From Breviolum minutum Mf 1.05b.01 (taxonomy: Eukaryota > Sar > Dinophyceae > Suessiales > Symbiodiniaceae), in the NCBI GenBank assembly GCA_000507305.1, contig DF239750.1, positions 100,809 to 164,808 of the forward strand: a stretch of DNA of 64,000 bases, in the 5' to 3' direction. Below are positions 10,877 to 23,212 of this stretch, piece after piece. Within the stretch, counting starts at the first letter, position 1. The number at the start of each line of letters is the position of its first letter. The notes beneath the pieces were generated by a model that saw only the letters and a program-made list of their open reading frames with translations, made no database searches and was not told the origin of the DNA. The position numbers and the translations under genes were made by a program.

Positions 10877-11852
10877 CTCAGTTTTTGAGGTCCAAATGCC
10901 TGGAAATTATGACATGCCATTCATGTTGGAGTACCAAAGTTTTACACCCCCTGAAGACTAACATGGATACCCAAAATTATGGTTTGGAAAAAATGTATTG
11001 CCTTTCAAACATAGCATCATTTTGGGCATGTTAGATTTCAGGGGAAATCTAACAACCGAAAACTGAAAACCTTTCGGCAGTTTGGTGGATTCTGGGCCCA
11101 CACTTTTCGCAACCATGGTGAGATTCAGATGGTACCAACAAAACATGTCCCCAGACTGACATAGCTTTAAAGGAAAAAAGCATTGGATTTATTTCCTCCA
11201 AAACATGTTCTAAGACAGGAAATCCCTAAAAACAATCTAGGTTTCGAAGTATTTGAAGCGGAAAATTCAACATTCATTATACATGATGAATCGAAACATC
11301 ATTGAGTGAATCTTTTTCGGTTGTTTAAAACCATTCTATAAACTTAAATCTAACATTCCATGCGCATTCCTATCCTGGAATCCTGCTTCCACTCAGCATG
11401 CCCAACGTTGAAACACTTCACGACTTGTTGCTAAATTTCGAGTTTCATCAGATCGAATTTTCCCGTGGATGGTTCCAAAAATCCCATGATTTGTAACGAT
11501 TCATTTGGAATTGGTTTTGGAGTTTGTGATTCAGTTGACCGCGTGATGCTTGAGATTTTGAGAAACATGGGAGCAAATTCATATTTCAAAATCAAGACCT
11601 CACAGGTTCTGTGTGGGAAGCTCCATTTTGAATAGCACTCGTTCAAACATGTTTAAAAAAAAACATACTCATTTTCATCTTGTCATACCCTCCCTGAAAC
11701 TAACATCAACAGTGCCCCAACAAAATACTTTCTTTTGGGGCAATTTCGGCCTATTTTTCAAGGGGCAAACACTTGGTTGTTTTAGGGTTAAAGGGTAAGC
11801 TGAAAAAAAAACAGCCTGCCACTCTCCCCACATGTCCTTTCTTCCAAGATGC

Positions 11853-11948
11853 AGTTTGAGAATACCAGGCTCACCCGGTTCCATTCCCAAAGCGATGGAA
11901 GGTGGTAAATCGGTGACCAAGATCAAGAAAAGGATCTGCAACGGTGTC
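11853..11948 (-). CDS. P-type ATPase exon k (M6 helix, LVTDLPPSIALGMEP)
   Basis: It encodes TPLQILFLILVTDLPPS, then IALGMEPGEPGILK. This is M6 with the TD pair (T799/D800 in SERCA1a) that coordinates the ion; the Asn at SERCA N796 is Ile here. The acceptor is ACCAG|GACACC. The donor is GC (AAACT|GCATCT), chosen because it restores frame to exon l. A foldback starts 38 bases upstream. Confidence 0.95.
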
Positions 11949-11985
11949 CTGGTACCAGTTTGGCAAACTAGTTTATTGGATGATA

Positions 11986-12096
11986 AATGGATGTTTCCTA
12001 AAATGGTGGTACCCAACAAACCCATGGGTTTTCCTACTAAACATGATGATTTTGTGGTGTTTTGGGGGTACCACCATTTAAGGAAACACCCAAATG
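11986..12096 (+). mobile_element. Foldback element, family E, beside ATPase exon k
   Basis: ATGGATGTTTCCTAAAATGGTGG pairs with CCACCATTTAAGGAAACACCC. It lies 38 bases upstream of exon k in the intron. Confidence 0.9.
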
Positions 12097-12318
12097 ACGA
12101 AAATCTTTGGATTTTTGTTGGGAAGTAACTTCTTTTTGATGCCCCAGAAACTTGCCGTGCCAACTTACCTCAAGGTTTTCAAATGTCAATCCCAACGAAC
12201 GTTGGGATTTTTCACACTTAAAAATTGGGTCCTACCAAAACACTGGTTCAATGTGGATAATAAAGGTTGAAAAAGGGCACCCTACTAAATATAGTGGGTC
12301 AAACTTGGCAGTTACCAA

Positions 12319-12411
12319 CTAGTTTGTGTTTGAAAAAACTCTTTGAAGTTGGATCACTTCCCCAGGTATATACAGTTGAAGATTGAAGATATTTGAGTTG
12401 CCACCACCTAG
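12319..12411 (+). mobile_element. Foldback element, family B, decayed
   Basis: CTAGTTTGTGTTTG to GAGTTGCCACCACCTAG with core AGTTGGATCACTTCCCCAGG. Confidence 0.75.
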
Positions 12412-12611
12412 ATACCACCTAGTAAAACACCTTTGGTTCCTTTGAAATATCTTCCTGTTGATGTGACTAGTGACTGTAGTGACTAGTGACATGTAAAGGT
12501 TGACACTTGAGGTTGCGAATCAAATCGGAGAAAGCTTCATGTGGCAATCAAGCATTTAGATGTTTCGTCCATGTGTTGGCAATCAACATCATCACCATTC
12601 AACAACTCTTT

Positions 12612-12713
12612 ACCGTCCATGTATGAGATATATATATATATCTACCTAAAATTCCCATAAACATCAACCATTCATGTAGGTAAATATACCAGTCCCATGG
12701 ACCCATGGACATG
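12612..12713 (+). mobile_element. Foldback element, family A, decayed, beside ATPase exon j
   Basis: CCGTCCATGTATGAGATATATA and ATGTAGGTAAATATACCAGTCC arms around CATAAACATCAACCATTC, a core typical of family A. Confidence 0.65.
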
Positions 12714-12725
12714 TATTCGCTCCTC

Positions 12726-12769
12726 ATGACTGGTATACCCGCGACGATGCAAACAAAGATTTGCATCAC
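12726..12769 (-). CDS. P-type ATPase exon j (M5 end, VMQIFVCIVAGIPVM)
   Basis: It reads VMQIFVCIVAGIPV plus two bases, the remainder of M5 and the luminal loop. The acceptor is CTGCAG|GTG and the donor is GA (GTCAT|GAGGAG). AT plus the first G of exon k makes Met, so the join reads GIPVM-TPLQIL. A degenerate CCATGG-type foldback ends about 13 bases downstream of it. Confidence 0.9.
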
Positions 12770-13406
12770 CTGCAGTTGGGTTGATTTGTCGGCTAAAACC
12801 ATGGATGTCGAAATTGATTTCTGAATGATGTAGTCTAAATGGCTAAATCTACATTAGTCTCGTGGTTGGTCAAAAAAATGCTTAATCTTATGCCCAAATA
12901 GTCTATATTTTGATTGATCGTTAATCTTAAAGTTCATAGACTAATAGGCCAGGAATATCCAGCACCCTCAGTTGGCAGGACTCAGCCATCCGACTCAGTG
13001 GATTTTGTCAAGAAAAAGTCGTGGAAGTGGTGATCTACTTGAAAAGTTGTTGAGAAATGTGTGTATATATATAAAAATATATCATAGTATAATGCTAGCA
13101 TATCCCATTTTTAGTGGACTTCAGAAGTAGTGCTTTGTGTTTTTGTTTGAAATTACTTTTTTACTTCTAACCAGTGGGGCATCGTACTTTCCGGCCAGAG
13201 TGTGGTTTCAGGCAGATCCAGACTTTATTTTAGACCAACGATTCCAACGCTGAAGGTCAACGTCGGACTCCAATTCGAAACTTCTGAGTTTACGATCTGT
13301 ACAAAAAAGTGGCCAAGCAATTCTAAGGGATCAAATCCGCAAGAAATCTGAAAAAAAACACCATTGTGCCACTGGTTTCCCCAACAAAAATCATTGAAAT
13401 ATATAT

Positions 13407-13525
13407 CTAGTTGGTGGTTTCAACCCATCTGAAAGAAATATGCTCCTCAAATTGGATCATTTCCCCAGGGATCGGGGTGAACATACAAAAACATAAAACA
13501 AAATATTCGAGTTGCCACCACCTAG
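13407..13525 (+). mobile_element. Foldback element, family B
   Basis: CTAGTTGGTGGTTTCAACCC to GAGTTGCCACCACCTAG; core TCAAATTGGATCATTTCCCC. Confidence 0.92.
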
Positions 13526-13688
13526 ATATGTGTTATTTTTCAGGGTCACTTTTTTTTCGCAAAAAAAATCCTGGATCTTCCCTGACAAAATGTCTCAAAT
13601 CACCAAGGTCGAAGGAAGAATTATTTTGTCGTCAAAAAGTTCCAACTTGAGATTCAAGTTGTGTTTTTTGGTTGAAGAACCTTTGTTT

Positions 13689-13784
13689 CCCATGACGGAT
13701 CCATGAGACTGCTATATTTACCTACATGAATGGTTGATCTTTATGGTAAATCTAGGTAAATATACCATACATGGATCCTATGGG
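13689..13784 (+). mobile_element. Foldback element, family A
   Basis: CCCATGACGGATCCATG..CTATATTTACCTACATGAATGG pairs with TCTAGGTAAATATACC..CATGGATCCTATGGG. Confidence 0.88.
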
Positions 13785-14644
13785 TTTGGTTGAATCTCAA
13801 GGAAAAAAACATCCGGTGAACACATGGTGTTGTTTTTTTCAGATCTGGAAAAAACCTGGTTGGTTGGTTTTTGTATTAGAGGATTATACATAATACCCAT
13901 TTTTTGTGGGGATTGTAGTAAGCCAATATTAGGATCCCGTCATGAAACAATTGCGTTGAAATGATGTTTTTGTCTGGGAATTTTCGAAATCACTTTTTTG
14001 GTGACAAGCACTTGCCCCTGGTAGTTCACCCACGTCATCCACAACAAAAATAATTAGATCAAACTCAGAATCACTTAAAAAGGCTCTAGGTTCCTGATAA
14101 ATACTATATATATATATATACATGTTCCATACCATCCATGTATGGTCCTATCGTATATTTACCTATACCACCTAAAGTACCCTTAAATATGAAGAGACCA
14201 TATACATTAAGAACATCTGGGTATTCCTGACTATATCGTGTCCTCTGACGTGTTTTGTTGTTCTTTTCTTTACCCGGTTGGCAAAAAAAAAGCATCCAAT
14301 AAATGACCTTTAAAATCCATAAAAATGACAATTGACCCTGGAATGAGATTAACAAATTTTGTTTTTAGACAACCTCCTTTGAATTGGTGACTAATGAATC
14401 AATGAATCTCTACCAAACAATCAATTTATCTATATACTAAATACAATGGTGTTTATAATTCTTCCAAAAGGGACTATCTATAAAATCTTCGGCGGCATGT
14501 CAGGAACTGTCGAACTAAACCCCAACACATTTCGGTCATAGTTCACATGACAAAAAACAATATATAAGGGGTGCCAAGCATTGATTTTTGTTGGTTGAAG
14601 AAATCAAGTGAGCCATTCGAGTTTTAGGTCTATCTCAGTCAGAC

Positions 14645-14743
14645 CGTCAGCATAATGAGAAGTTTCCAGATATGTGGAGTTTCTTTTTCTTTCGGGATGG
14701 TGAAGAAATATCCATCAAAGATCTCCGCCTTGTGTTTGGTGTA
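14645..14743 (-). CDS. Candidate exon, unknown (inside an ATPase intron)
   Basis: A pyrimidine-rich acceptor TTTTTTTTCAG| and a GT donor (GACG|GTCTGA) enclose 33 open codons with KHKAEIFDGYFFTIPKEKE and HIWKLLIMLT. It cannot belong to the ATPase, because exons i and j are contiguous in the family. It may be a fragment of another gene. Confidence 0.42.
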
Positions 14744-14798
14744 CTGAAAAAAAACCCTTGTTTCATCTGCTTTACAAATATGTTTGGTTAAAACTCAC

Positions 14799-14917
14799 AG
14801 CATTTGCTGGTTTGGTGGAAAATGTTCACCAAGACCTTGAATGAGAACCTCTGTCAACGTACCATTCGGGACTAGATACGCAACAGCTTCCAAAACATAA
14901 ACCCCCAAAGCTCGCCC
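14799..14917 (-). CDS. Candidate exon, unknown (inside an ATPase intron)
   Basis: The donor is GTGAGT and the acceptor CTTCAG| is supplied by the end of a decayed family C foldback. One frame is open: GVYVLEAVAYLVPNGTLTEV then LIQGLGEHFPP. The family is not recognised. Confidence 0.4.
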
Positions 14918-15385
14918 CTGAAGAGTTACTGAAACCCAAAAGGAAAGAATCGTCTTCCAGCAGCTCCCCAACCATCCATTTTCAGGCGCGAGCTATTAAA
15001 CTTCCAGGTGGTTCTTTAAACTCCTAATACCTGTCGGAAATCTATGCCAACTTCTCTTGTTGGAGCACTCATGGTTTAATCCTTGAAGGATACAGTATAC
15101 AAATTGTAAACATGTTTTCAGTGTTTGCGGGAGCGATTTTAGCTCCAAGAAATTTGCCATGTCAATTGCATGATTTATATTTAGGACTTTGTTTAGCCCC
15201 AATTCACCTAGTAATCAACATAGTTACACAAAAATACATAAAATTAAAAACAACAAACATAAGATCCATGTATCTTCCAGATTTACCATACCTACATGTA
15301 CAAAATCAATGTATGTGTTTTTTCCATTCATCTTATGTAAATATACCAATTGCCCGTCTTGATCCGTCATGGGAAACCATCAAAA

Positions 15386-15490
15386 CTAGTTGGTGGTTGA
15401 ACCAACCCATTTGAAAAATATGAATCAAAATGGGTTCATCTTCCCCAATTTTCGGGATGAAAATAAAAAATTTTTCAAACCACCATCTAG
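15386..15490 (+). mobile_element. Foldback element, family B
   Basis: ACTAGTTGGTGGTTGAACC to TTTCAAACCACCATCTAG. It lies in the intron between ATPase exons i and j. Confidence 0.9.
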
Positions 15491-15618
15491 TTTTGCTATA
15501 AATGAACCACCTGCTTGTCAAATCATTAAAACATATTCCTTCTCATCTGTGTCTTACCACGGTGCCTAGAAAACAACATTAAACCACCCCAGGCGAGTGG
15601 GTTTTTTGGGAAGGTCGC

Positions 15619-15651
15619 CTCGGCGATGTGCACTGACATAATGAAGGCCAC
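15619..15651 (-). CDS. P-type ATPase exon i (M5 helix, VAFIMSVHIAE)
   Basis: Eleven codons, VAFIMSVHIAE, forming the first part of transmembrane helix M5. The final E aligns with the M5 glutamate (E771 in SERCA1a) that helps bind Ca2+, while the SERCA Asn (N768) position is His here. The acceptor is CGACGAG|GTG and the donor appears to be GC (GAG|GCGACC). Confidence 0.9.
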
Positions 15652-15923
15652 CTCGACGAGTTCGACGAATCCATCGATTCCAAGGGGGCTTTCCGGTTTC
15701 CGGTGGTTTTTGGAGCCCCGTATTTAGCCCCCCTATAAATGCCAGAAAATACCATGGGTTAGTAACTGGGGTGAAATGAACCCCCTTAACGGCCCTAGGA
15801 GTTATTAAAAAATCTTTTTATAGCTGGATCCGGGGCCTACCTTGTGGATCTTTTTGTAACAGATGCATGCCATTTTTGTTTGAGACCAAAGTTGAAAACC
15901 TTAACCCAAAAAGAACTGGGCAG

Positions 15924-16039
15924 TACCCTCCCTAAAACTAACAACCAGTTCACCCCTGAAAATAGGTCCCAAAAAGGAAAGGATCGTCTTTCAACCATCC
16001 ATTTTTCAGGTGCGAAAAATGTGAGTTTCAGGGAGGGTA
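15924..16039 (+). mobile_element. Foldback element, family C (TACCCTCCCTGAAAC type)
   Basis: TACCCTCCCTAAAACTAAC pairs with TGTGAGTTTCAGGGAGGGTA; inner CCCCTGAAAATAGG / CATTTTTCAGG. Confidence 0.9.
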
Positions 16040-16454
16040 ATTGAAATTTTGCCAGCAGGATGCAGGGAATGAATTATATGGTCATGAAAAATGTTGCGAT
16101 GGTCGACCAACTTTTTTGCTGCTCCCCCCGAAAATGACCCCGGCGTTTCAAGGAACCTAAAAAGAATACCCCAAGTTGAAAAGGAAAAAGTATTTTCCAA
16201 ACCTCCAAATGTGAATTTTCCAGGGTGTAAAGGGTTGTTTCTTTACCATTTTCAATAGGCCACATGATTCTCCGTGAGACACAATTTCTGGCTACCACAT
16301 GAAGTATTAGAATAAAGAGACCACATTATACAACGTGGGTCCCTATCAGCTATAAATGGGGTTATGACTCCTAGAAGTAAGGTAGTTACAACCCCACTTA
16401 TACCTGGTAGATGCCCACATTATAGTTAAAATGAGAGGCTCTTGGTTCCCCGAC

Positions 16455-16513
16455 AAACTTCTGAATGCCAGAATAGATGGCGCGACCCTTCTCGACAGCT
16501 GCCACAATGGAAC
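16455..16513 (-). CDS. P-type ATPase exon h (SIVAAVEKGRAIYSGIQKF)
   Basis: It reads SIVAAVEKGRAIYSGIQKF, the conserved VxxGRxIYxNIxxF link into M5. The acceptor is CTGAG|GTT and the donor is TTT|GTCGGG. It is the direct protein continuation of exon g although it lies about 37 kb away. That distance is remarkable against the 1-3 kb spacing of most other exons. Confidence 0.93.
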
Positions 16514-17543
16514 CTCAGGAACGTGAAAAAGTATCGACAATTTGAATTCTTTGGTTGGTGAAGAGAGATTCTCATAGTGGGTTGTAACAATCAGTATAGC
16601 TGGCATAGCCTCCTTTTTAACCCCAACGAGTAGGATTCTTGTTCACTGCTTTTCCCTCAAATCTGTGCATCTTAATTTGGAAACGTGCAGGCATCAATCA
16701 TCCTCCCCTTTTGTCCTATTAGGAACTCACGAGTACAAAGCGACTATTGCTTTGGGAACTAGCTAGAATAATAAACAAACCACCCAAACCACTGATTCAT
16801 CATCGGCTGATGAAACGTCGCATATATGTATATATATATAAAATACATATGTATGTATATGCAAATGTAAATAGGGCCTAGAGAATCAACACGTACATAT
16901 ATATAATAACATGTAACATGCGAAATCAAAGTATATATACCAGCATATATATATATGTCTACACATGCGCACTTCTTATAGTATATATATAAATCACAGA
17001 AGAATCCAGGTTTGGTCGAAGAACCATACCCATCAAGTCCTACTCCATATATCCAACGGAAGAGGTTGGTTTCTGAAGATATCTGGATCGAATGACTTTA
17101 CAGCCTTACACATGGCTCAAATCAAGAAAAACACACATCGAACATACATAAAACAGTAAATTTAACATGTATCTAGCAAAAAACCGTTGCTGTTCTCTGT
17201 CCTTTCAATACATGTGTTAGATGATACCATTTATATACTTCAATCATTACAGTATCCTATATGGAGAGGGTCAATTCCATCAAGAAAACATACAAGCGTA
17301 TGAATAACCTGTGTTCCAAAGTGAATGTCTCAAACATCAAGACCTCAAAAACAAATGGGTGGAGAACCCCCCCCGGAATTCGAGAGAACAAATAGGTAGA
17401 TGTACAGAATATCCTACCCATAAAAACACAATAATTAGTAAGTCCTTAGTTGTTATGTCAACTACATGTTTTTTCCAATTTCAAGACTCATCAGGGGCCC
17501 CCATTCTTTCATCGCCACATCTGTTTTTTTCACCGATCTGCAG

Positions 17544-17613
17544 GTCTCGCAGGTTTTTTTGGTGAAGCGCATGGTACGTGAAACATTTTTTCAAGTGGCG
17601 ACGAATCGATATG
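17544..17613 (+). CDS. Candidate plus-strand exon, unknown
   Basis: The acceptor TTTTTTTCACCGATCTGCAG| and the donor ATATG|GTGAGT are both canonical. They enclose VSQVFLVKRM then VRETFFQVATNRY in an open frame. It is opposite to the ATPase, so it would belong to another gene in the long gap. Confidence 0.5.
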
Positions 17614-17880
17614 GTGAGTTGCTAAGAGGCTAACGTTGGGAAATTCTATCAGTGATACTGTCATATATTTTGGATCTACCCCTTTTCCCCCCCCCGAGGA
17701 TTCCAGCCGCAAATAAAGGTTTGAGGTTGGGAATTTCCCCGATCCTAAAAGAATGTAAAGGGAATCCTGGTGGTGACGATTGCATCCTGGCTCACCTTAC
17801 CTGAGAATGATACTGGAACCTGCCACTCAGAAGAATCATTTAAGACAATATGACGACCAAATGCCTGTGGTTATACATGG

Positions 17881-17999
17881 GGGCAACTCCTAAAATGGTG
17901 GTACTTTTCCCCAACAATTTCCATGGGTTTTCTCCTACGAAAATTGATCAGCACTTGGGGTGTGAAATGGGGGTATGTACCACCATTTAAGGCAACACT
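17881..17999 (+). mobile_element. Foldback element, family E, decayed
   Basis: CTCCTAAAATGGTGGTAC pairs with GTACCACCATTTAAGG. Confidence 0.75.
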
Positions 18000-18967
18000 A
18001 TAGTTGGGGAGTGATAGGAACCCTTTGATGACCCTTGTTTGGATTGGAAGGGGGGCCTCCTTTTGAAAGGTGAAACAGCTGTCCAAAATAGAGAATAAAC
18101 AGTTTCCAGGCGTATTTAAAGATATAAATGTGTATATATATATATATACACATGGTGCATATATTTATTTACATATTATATATATGATGTATATGCATAG
18201 GTATTATACATATATTCCTGTCCCGCTCGCAGTGACAAGTGAAGTTCAATAAAGGAACCTTAGTAAAAGAGAACAGATTGCACAGATCAAGAAAAAGTAA
18301 CTATTGAGGGGAGTGGGATGCATCTATAATCATCCTTCATCCAGCTGATTTAGCCGCCGGAATTTTTAAATAGTCTCCTAGTAGACCAGCCTTGTGTAGG
18401 TATGTATGCAGTATACAATCATACATTATGTTTGGGCCTGCTTGGGTGTATCCCAGTCTCATAAGGGAAAAAATTTGAAGGGACCCTTTCTGGTAGAAAT
18501 GAACAAGCCGTTGCTTGATTGCTAGTGAACGGGAAATGCCCCGAATATGTATACTTTGGTAATTAAAGAAAATTCCAAGCCCGAAATAAGCCTAGTTTCG
18601 GGGGACTTCTCCAACTTGACAACAATTTGGATGCATTTGAAGGTCGACCTATCAACTGGCCAGATAGATATGATTATAGTTGGAAAGCGGCAGTGGGAAG
18701 AAAGGCTCTTTCGGCCCCAAAGAAAATCGCTATCAGTTTCTGAAAAACATACTTGTTTGGTATGCGCTCTTCGACACTTCTAAGTCTATAACATCCTTTT
18801 TCGTGTTGCGTCAAAAAACAAATAAATATTACAACAAATATTCTACAGGTTCACCAAATCTCAAACATAAAAAACAACACAGGATGTGTCAAGTTCATCC
18901 CATTGAATCTCACTTTCAAACAACCATTAACTCACCAATCTAAAAATTTGCTTCGGCCGTCACTCAC

Positions 18968-19101
18968 CCTTCGTTGCGGCCATCTCAGCTGTACTCGTTG
19001 GGGGCCCCTGTGGACGAAAGCGTCCCGCCGTGCGCTGTAGATGTGTCTCGATGGTCCTTGGTAAAACCAAGGATCCGGGCAACTTGGCAACCCTCAGTCC
19101 C
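18968..19101 (-). CDS. Candidate exon, unknown, high GC
   Basis: The acceptor CTTTTTGCAG| and the donor AAGG|GTGAGT are both strong. The single open frame contains LRVAKLPGSLVLPRTIETHL and later TAEMAATK. GC content is clearly above the surroundings. No family is recognised. Confidence 0.6.
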
Positions 19102-19842
19102 CTGCAAAAAGTTAAACTTTTAGTGTGTTACACTCTAATCCCACTAAACTCAACGGTGCTGGACGAAACACACTTTTTCCTTTTTAAAGTGGCACAAAAA
19201 GGGACACAAAGAATTGACAAGCGTTGGTTTTTGTTTGCTGTAGCCATAGGATCCATGGGACTGGTTTATGTTGCCTATATTTGGTTGAAGTTGATCTTTA
19301 TGGTTTTCATGCAGGTTTTCATATACCAATCCCAAAAATGCGGACCATGGGATAGATGACTATAGTTTTTTCTAGCCAAAAAACGGAGGGCTTCCAGGGT
19401 GGGGCCGTCCATGTCTCTGATTGTTAGCTGCAAAAACTGTGTTGCAGGTGGAAGAAAGAACCTCCGGTCAGTAAATTCAAGATATGCAATCCAAGTATTC
19501 GGGTGTTTTTGTAGAGAATTGTCCTTTTTTGAAGGGTATATGACGGTCATGTCCTTTTTGAAGGGTATATTACTGTATATTTTGTTTTCAAAAGGCAAAG
19601 TTGATGGGGTGTCGATTAAAAGAACATTAGTGGACGCATGTGCCCAAAATATCCAAAAATGCAAACGAGAAGCGATGCTTCATTTTGGTGCTTGAAAGTT
19701 AATTCGATTAATTTGCAAGTGGTTTGGGCAGTGGAGACACAACAGGGAAATAAAGGTCGAAAAATGGCCAACAGACAGAGCCACACTTTTAGTGGCAATG
19801 TCCACTACACAAACCAACAGTCCGTGAAAATTGATGGTTGGA

Positions 19843-19910
19843 AGTAGGAATACTACTTTCCTTTTGGGGCCCGGCCTATTTTCAGGGGCTATGTTAGTTT
19901 TAGGGAGGGT
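19843..19910 (+). mobile_element. Half of a family C foldback
   Basis: Only the right arm is present (GGCCTATTTTCAGGGGCTATG then TTAGTTTTAGGGAGGGTA). Confidence 0.7.
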
Positions 19911-20601
19911 ATGCTTGCTAACACTAAATCTAAAGCCTATTTTGTCCCCAAAGAGTTTGTCAGTTTCGCCAGCTCAAAACAAGGGTTGCGGGTTGCCGTT
20001 GTCTTTCAACGCACCACACCCTGGCTTCGAGTTCCAAACTGCTAGATGTGGACACCATCAACATATTTGTTTTAAAAAACTGGAACCTGCTGGTAAAGTT
20101 TCGAACCTGCTATTTTAGGGCAAACAAAACACCTCCTCAAAAAGAAGGACTTTGTCCAATTAAATTTTGCTCAAAAGGTTTCAGGCACATACATCATACA
20201 AGAATCTGGTTTCAGGTAACCTGAATTAAGGCCCATTTTGGCATGGCTTCCCTTACTAAACCACCATTTGGGTGACCTGAAACCTGAGGTTGCTTTTCAT
20301 AAATTGCCCAGCTCTACGGTCGTCAAACTTTCCCGGTTTCGCTTCCAAGCGACCGCAGGTTTTCTGCAGAAAGACCATAGCGCTTCGCGACTCCTCTTTT
20401 TTTGTTGTGAAAATTAAGGTAACCAGTTGAGGTGAAGGTAGTTTTTTCCCCTTATTTACAGGGTTTGATACAAATCAAGTGGTTGTTTGGGATTTCTTCC
20501 ATCAACCATAGCATCTGAAAATGGATTGTTGGAATACGATCCTTTCCTTTTGGGATAGCCTATTTTTCAGGGGCTTTGGCTGTTCGTTTCAAGGAGTGAA
20601 A

Positions 20602-20712
20602 TTGTTGGTTTGGGGCGGTTGGTGGTTTGGATTCCTAGGATCCCTATGAAAAGGATTGGGATTCTTAAGGGTACCCTGATCAAATCCCAAAGCACCGTGC
20701 CCCAAACCAACG
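20602..20712 (+). mobile_element. Foldback element, family G
   Basis: TTGTTGGTTTGGGGCGG pairs with CCGTGCCCCAAACCAACGA; inner GGATTCCTAGGATCCC. Confidence 0.88.
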
Positions 20713-21184
20713 AGGAAAAACCATTAGCTGAGTGAACTGAACAAACAAAAACAACGCGTTGACGATGATGGGGTTTTGCAATATCTGCCAGTAGTTGGTG
20801 AATTTGTTGCCACCCACTTGAAAAACAAATGAGCAAGTCCAATTATTGCATCATTTCCCTAGAAATAAAACAATATTTCAAACCACGACCTAGATAATTT
20901 CACTGTTTGGTTCATGACTGGGTGTTCTTTTCTAAAAACTCATGGATTACTATACAATCTGTGTGAAACAGAGAGTAGTATCAATATAATCTCATATGAC
21001 TCATATGACCCGTACACGCTCGTGTTTTAGTTGCACTACATCCAGGTTCAATGAAACGGATGTATTAAAAACGCTTTCAAAAAATAGGCTGCAATTGCAA
21101 AAGTGTTGCATTTCACCCTCAAAAGGTTGAATTAAATTGTGAAACGTCATGTTGGGCAAGAATTAGCTCTACCAGACTACCATC

Positions 21185-21282
21185 CCCATAGGATCTATGT
21201 ATATATGGTATATTTACCTACGTGAATGGTTGATTTTCATGGTACATGTATAGGTAAATATTCCATACATGGATCCTATGGG
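21185..21282 (+). mobile_element. Foldback element, family A
   Basis: CCCATAGGATCTATGTA..TATTTACCTACG pairs with TATAGGTAAATATTCC..ATGGATCCTATGGG. Confidence 0.92.
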
Positions 21283-22405
21283 ATCTGAATGATTTGTGTG
21301 AGTAGTCGTTAAAAACAACGCATCCAGCCATGCCTTCATATTTTTTTTGCAGGTATCGTCATCGTTACACTGCAGGACACACAAATCAATTTCTATGAAC
21401 CGCATCTTTACAAAGTGTGTTTGAAATGGAAAGGCTGATCATCCATAATATACGGTTTTCAAACTCACCCAACAAACTTCAAATTGGCAAACCTAGGCAA
21501 ATTACGAAAAATAAAAAAAACTAAACCTAAACGTCGAATTTTGGCATTTTGAGGGGACAGTTCCCTTACAATTCACCACCATTTGGGAGATTCCCAACCC
21601 TCGGTTTGGTTTATATAGTCTTGATGAAATTTGCCGCGGCATTCCAGAGGCATTGCCTTGCTTTCAAGGCTTGGATCGATAGCCGAAACAAAAAAAAGCC
21701 CACAAATTCTTCAGAAATCTGTTTTTGGTAGGCTACACCCCTGAAGATTAACGGCTGGAACATGTCCTCATGGAGGTTTGGTTCAGATCATTTTCCGTTC
21801 TTTCTAAATGGGTGATTTGTAGGCGAACCAGCTGTTAATCTTCCAGGGTGTAGTGCTGAAATCACGGGAATCGACAGTTTGGATCTTCTCTTTGGGAAAA
21901 AAAACACCTGCGATGGTCGTATATCCACAAGCGATTTGGTAAAAGCATATGGAGACCAATCATGCTGCCTTTTTACAGTCAGAATAAATATCCCAATCCC
22001 ATCATGTATAAAATATGTATGAACCATGACATATACTATATATATGTGTATATATATATATATGAATACACCCATATAAAGGAACCACGGAACTCAAAAA
22101 ATCCAAAAACCAACCATGCAGTAACCATGGGATTTTAGCACTGGAAGTTGGTCGTAAAAAATCACGGTCCTTTGGCTTCCTTCCTCCATTCTCCAGGACT
22201 TGCTTTGACCGCTTTCGGCTTTGCTTTCGCTTGGGTATCAGCAATCCTTGAGGTCACGGAGTGAACCCCCGTGAAACTCTGAAACTCTCTTAAAACGAAT
22301 TGCCCAATTCACCTACAAACCTTTGCGTTGACCATCAACACCCATCAATGAAGTACTAAACGTGACACTGGTGCAATTTAGCTAAGCATTGGTAAATGAT
22401 GGATG

Positions 22406-22513
22406 TACCCTCCGTGAAACATCTCGCACCTAAAAATGTATGGTTGGAATAGGATAGTTTCCTTTTGTGGCGTTTAGGCCTATTTTCAGGTGCTTTTGGT
22501 TTTCAGGGAGGTA
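22406..22513 (+). mobile_element. Foldback element, family C
   Basis: TACCCTCCGTGAAAC to TTTCAGGGAGGTA; inner AAAATGTATGGTTGGAATAGGA. Confidence 0.8.
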
Positions 22514-23212
22514 GTTCCCTTCTGGCACCAAAAAAGTATATGTTCCATCTCAATGACCCTTCACTTTTCAACCAGCTCCCCGTGATAGAGCAGCATCTTG
22601 AAAAGGGGGTACTTCCATCTTTAATGACTCGTTTGTTTAGTGAGATGATCTTACGGAAAGAAAGACTGTAAGTTAATAGACCCTACTTCGTTTACTAACA
22701 ACCGTTTGTAATCAAGATGTATACTGAATATTATATTGATGTAATTTTTGCCTGCCTGCAAAAAAGGGTCGGAAGGATTTCCAACTGCTGCCTCCCATGT
22801 TCAAGTTTCCAATTGCTGCACCATCTTTTCTTTCAACGACTTCGAAGTTCCAACAAAATCGAAAGATGTTTGAAGGGTTGCCTATATATGACATCATTGT
22901 TTTTCTTATATATGACACCAAACTTCATGACTTCCTGCATGTATTGTTTGGCAAAATCTTTCAAACATTAACATAGATTTGTTCCCATCAAGTTTGTTCC
23001 CCCCAAAAAAGACAAGGGTTTTAAATGATCCTTTGATCCAAGCATCATTTGCAGGATGGGTCGAGGTTGATCATGCGCTTTGGGCGCTACATATGGCCGT
23101 TGATCAATACACTCTTCCTGCTCTTGAAGCTTGGCTTCAACCTCCAATCCTGAGACAAACAAACAGAAATCCTCCACAGAAAATCCGCCAACTGTTCATG
23201 TCTACACTCCCT

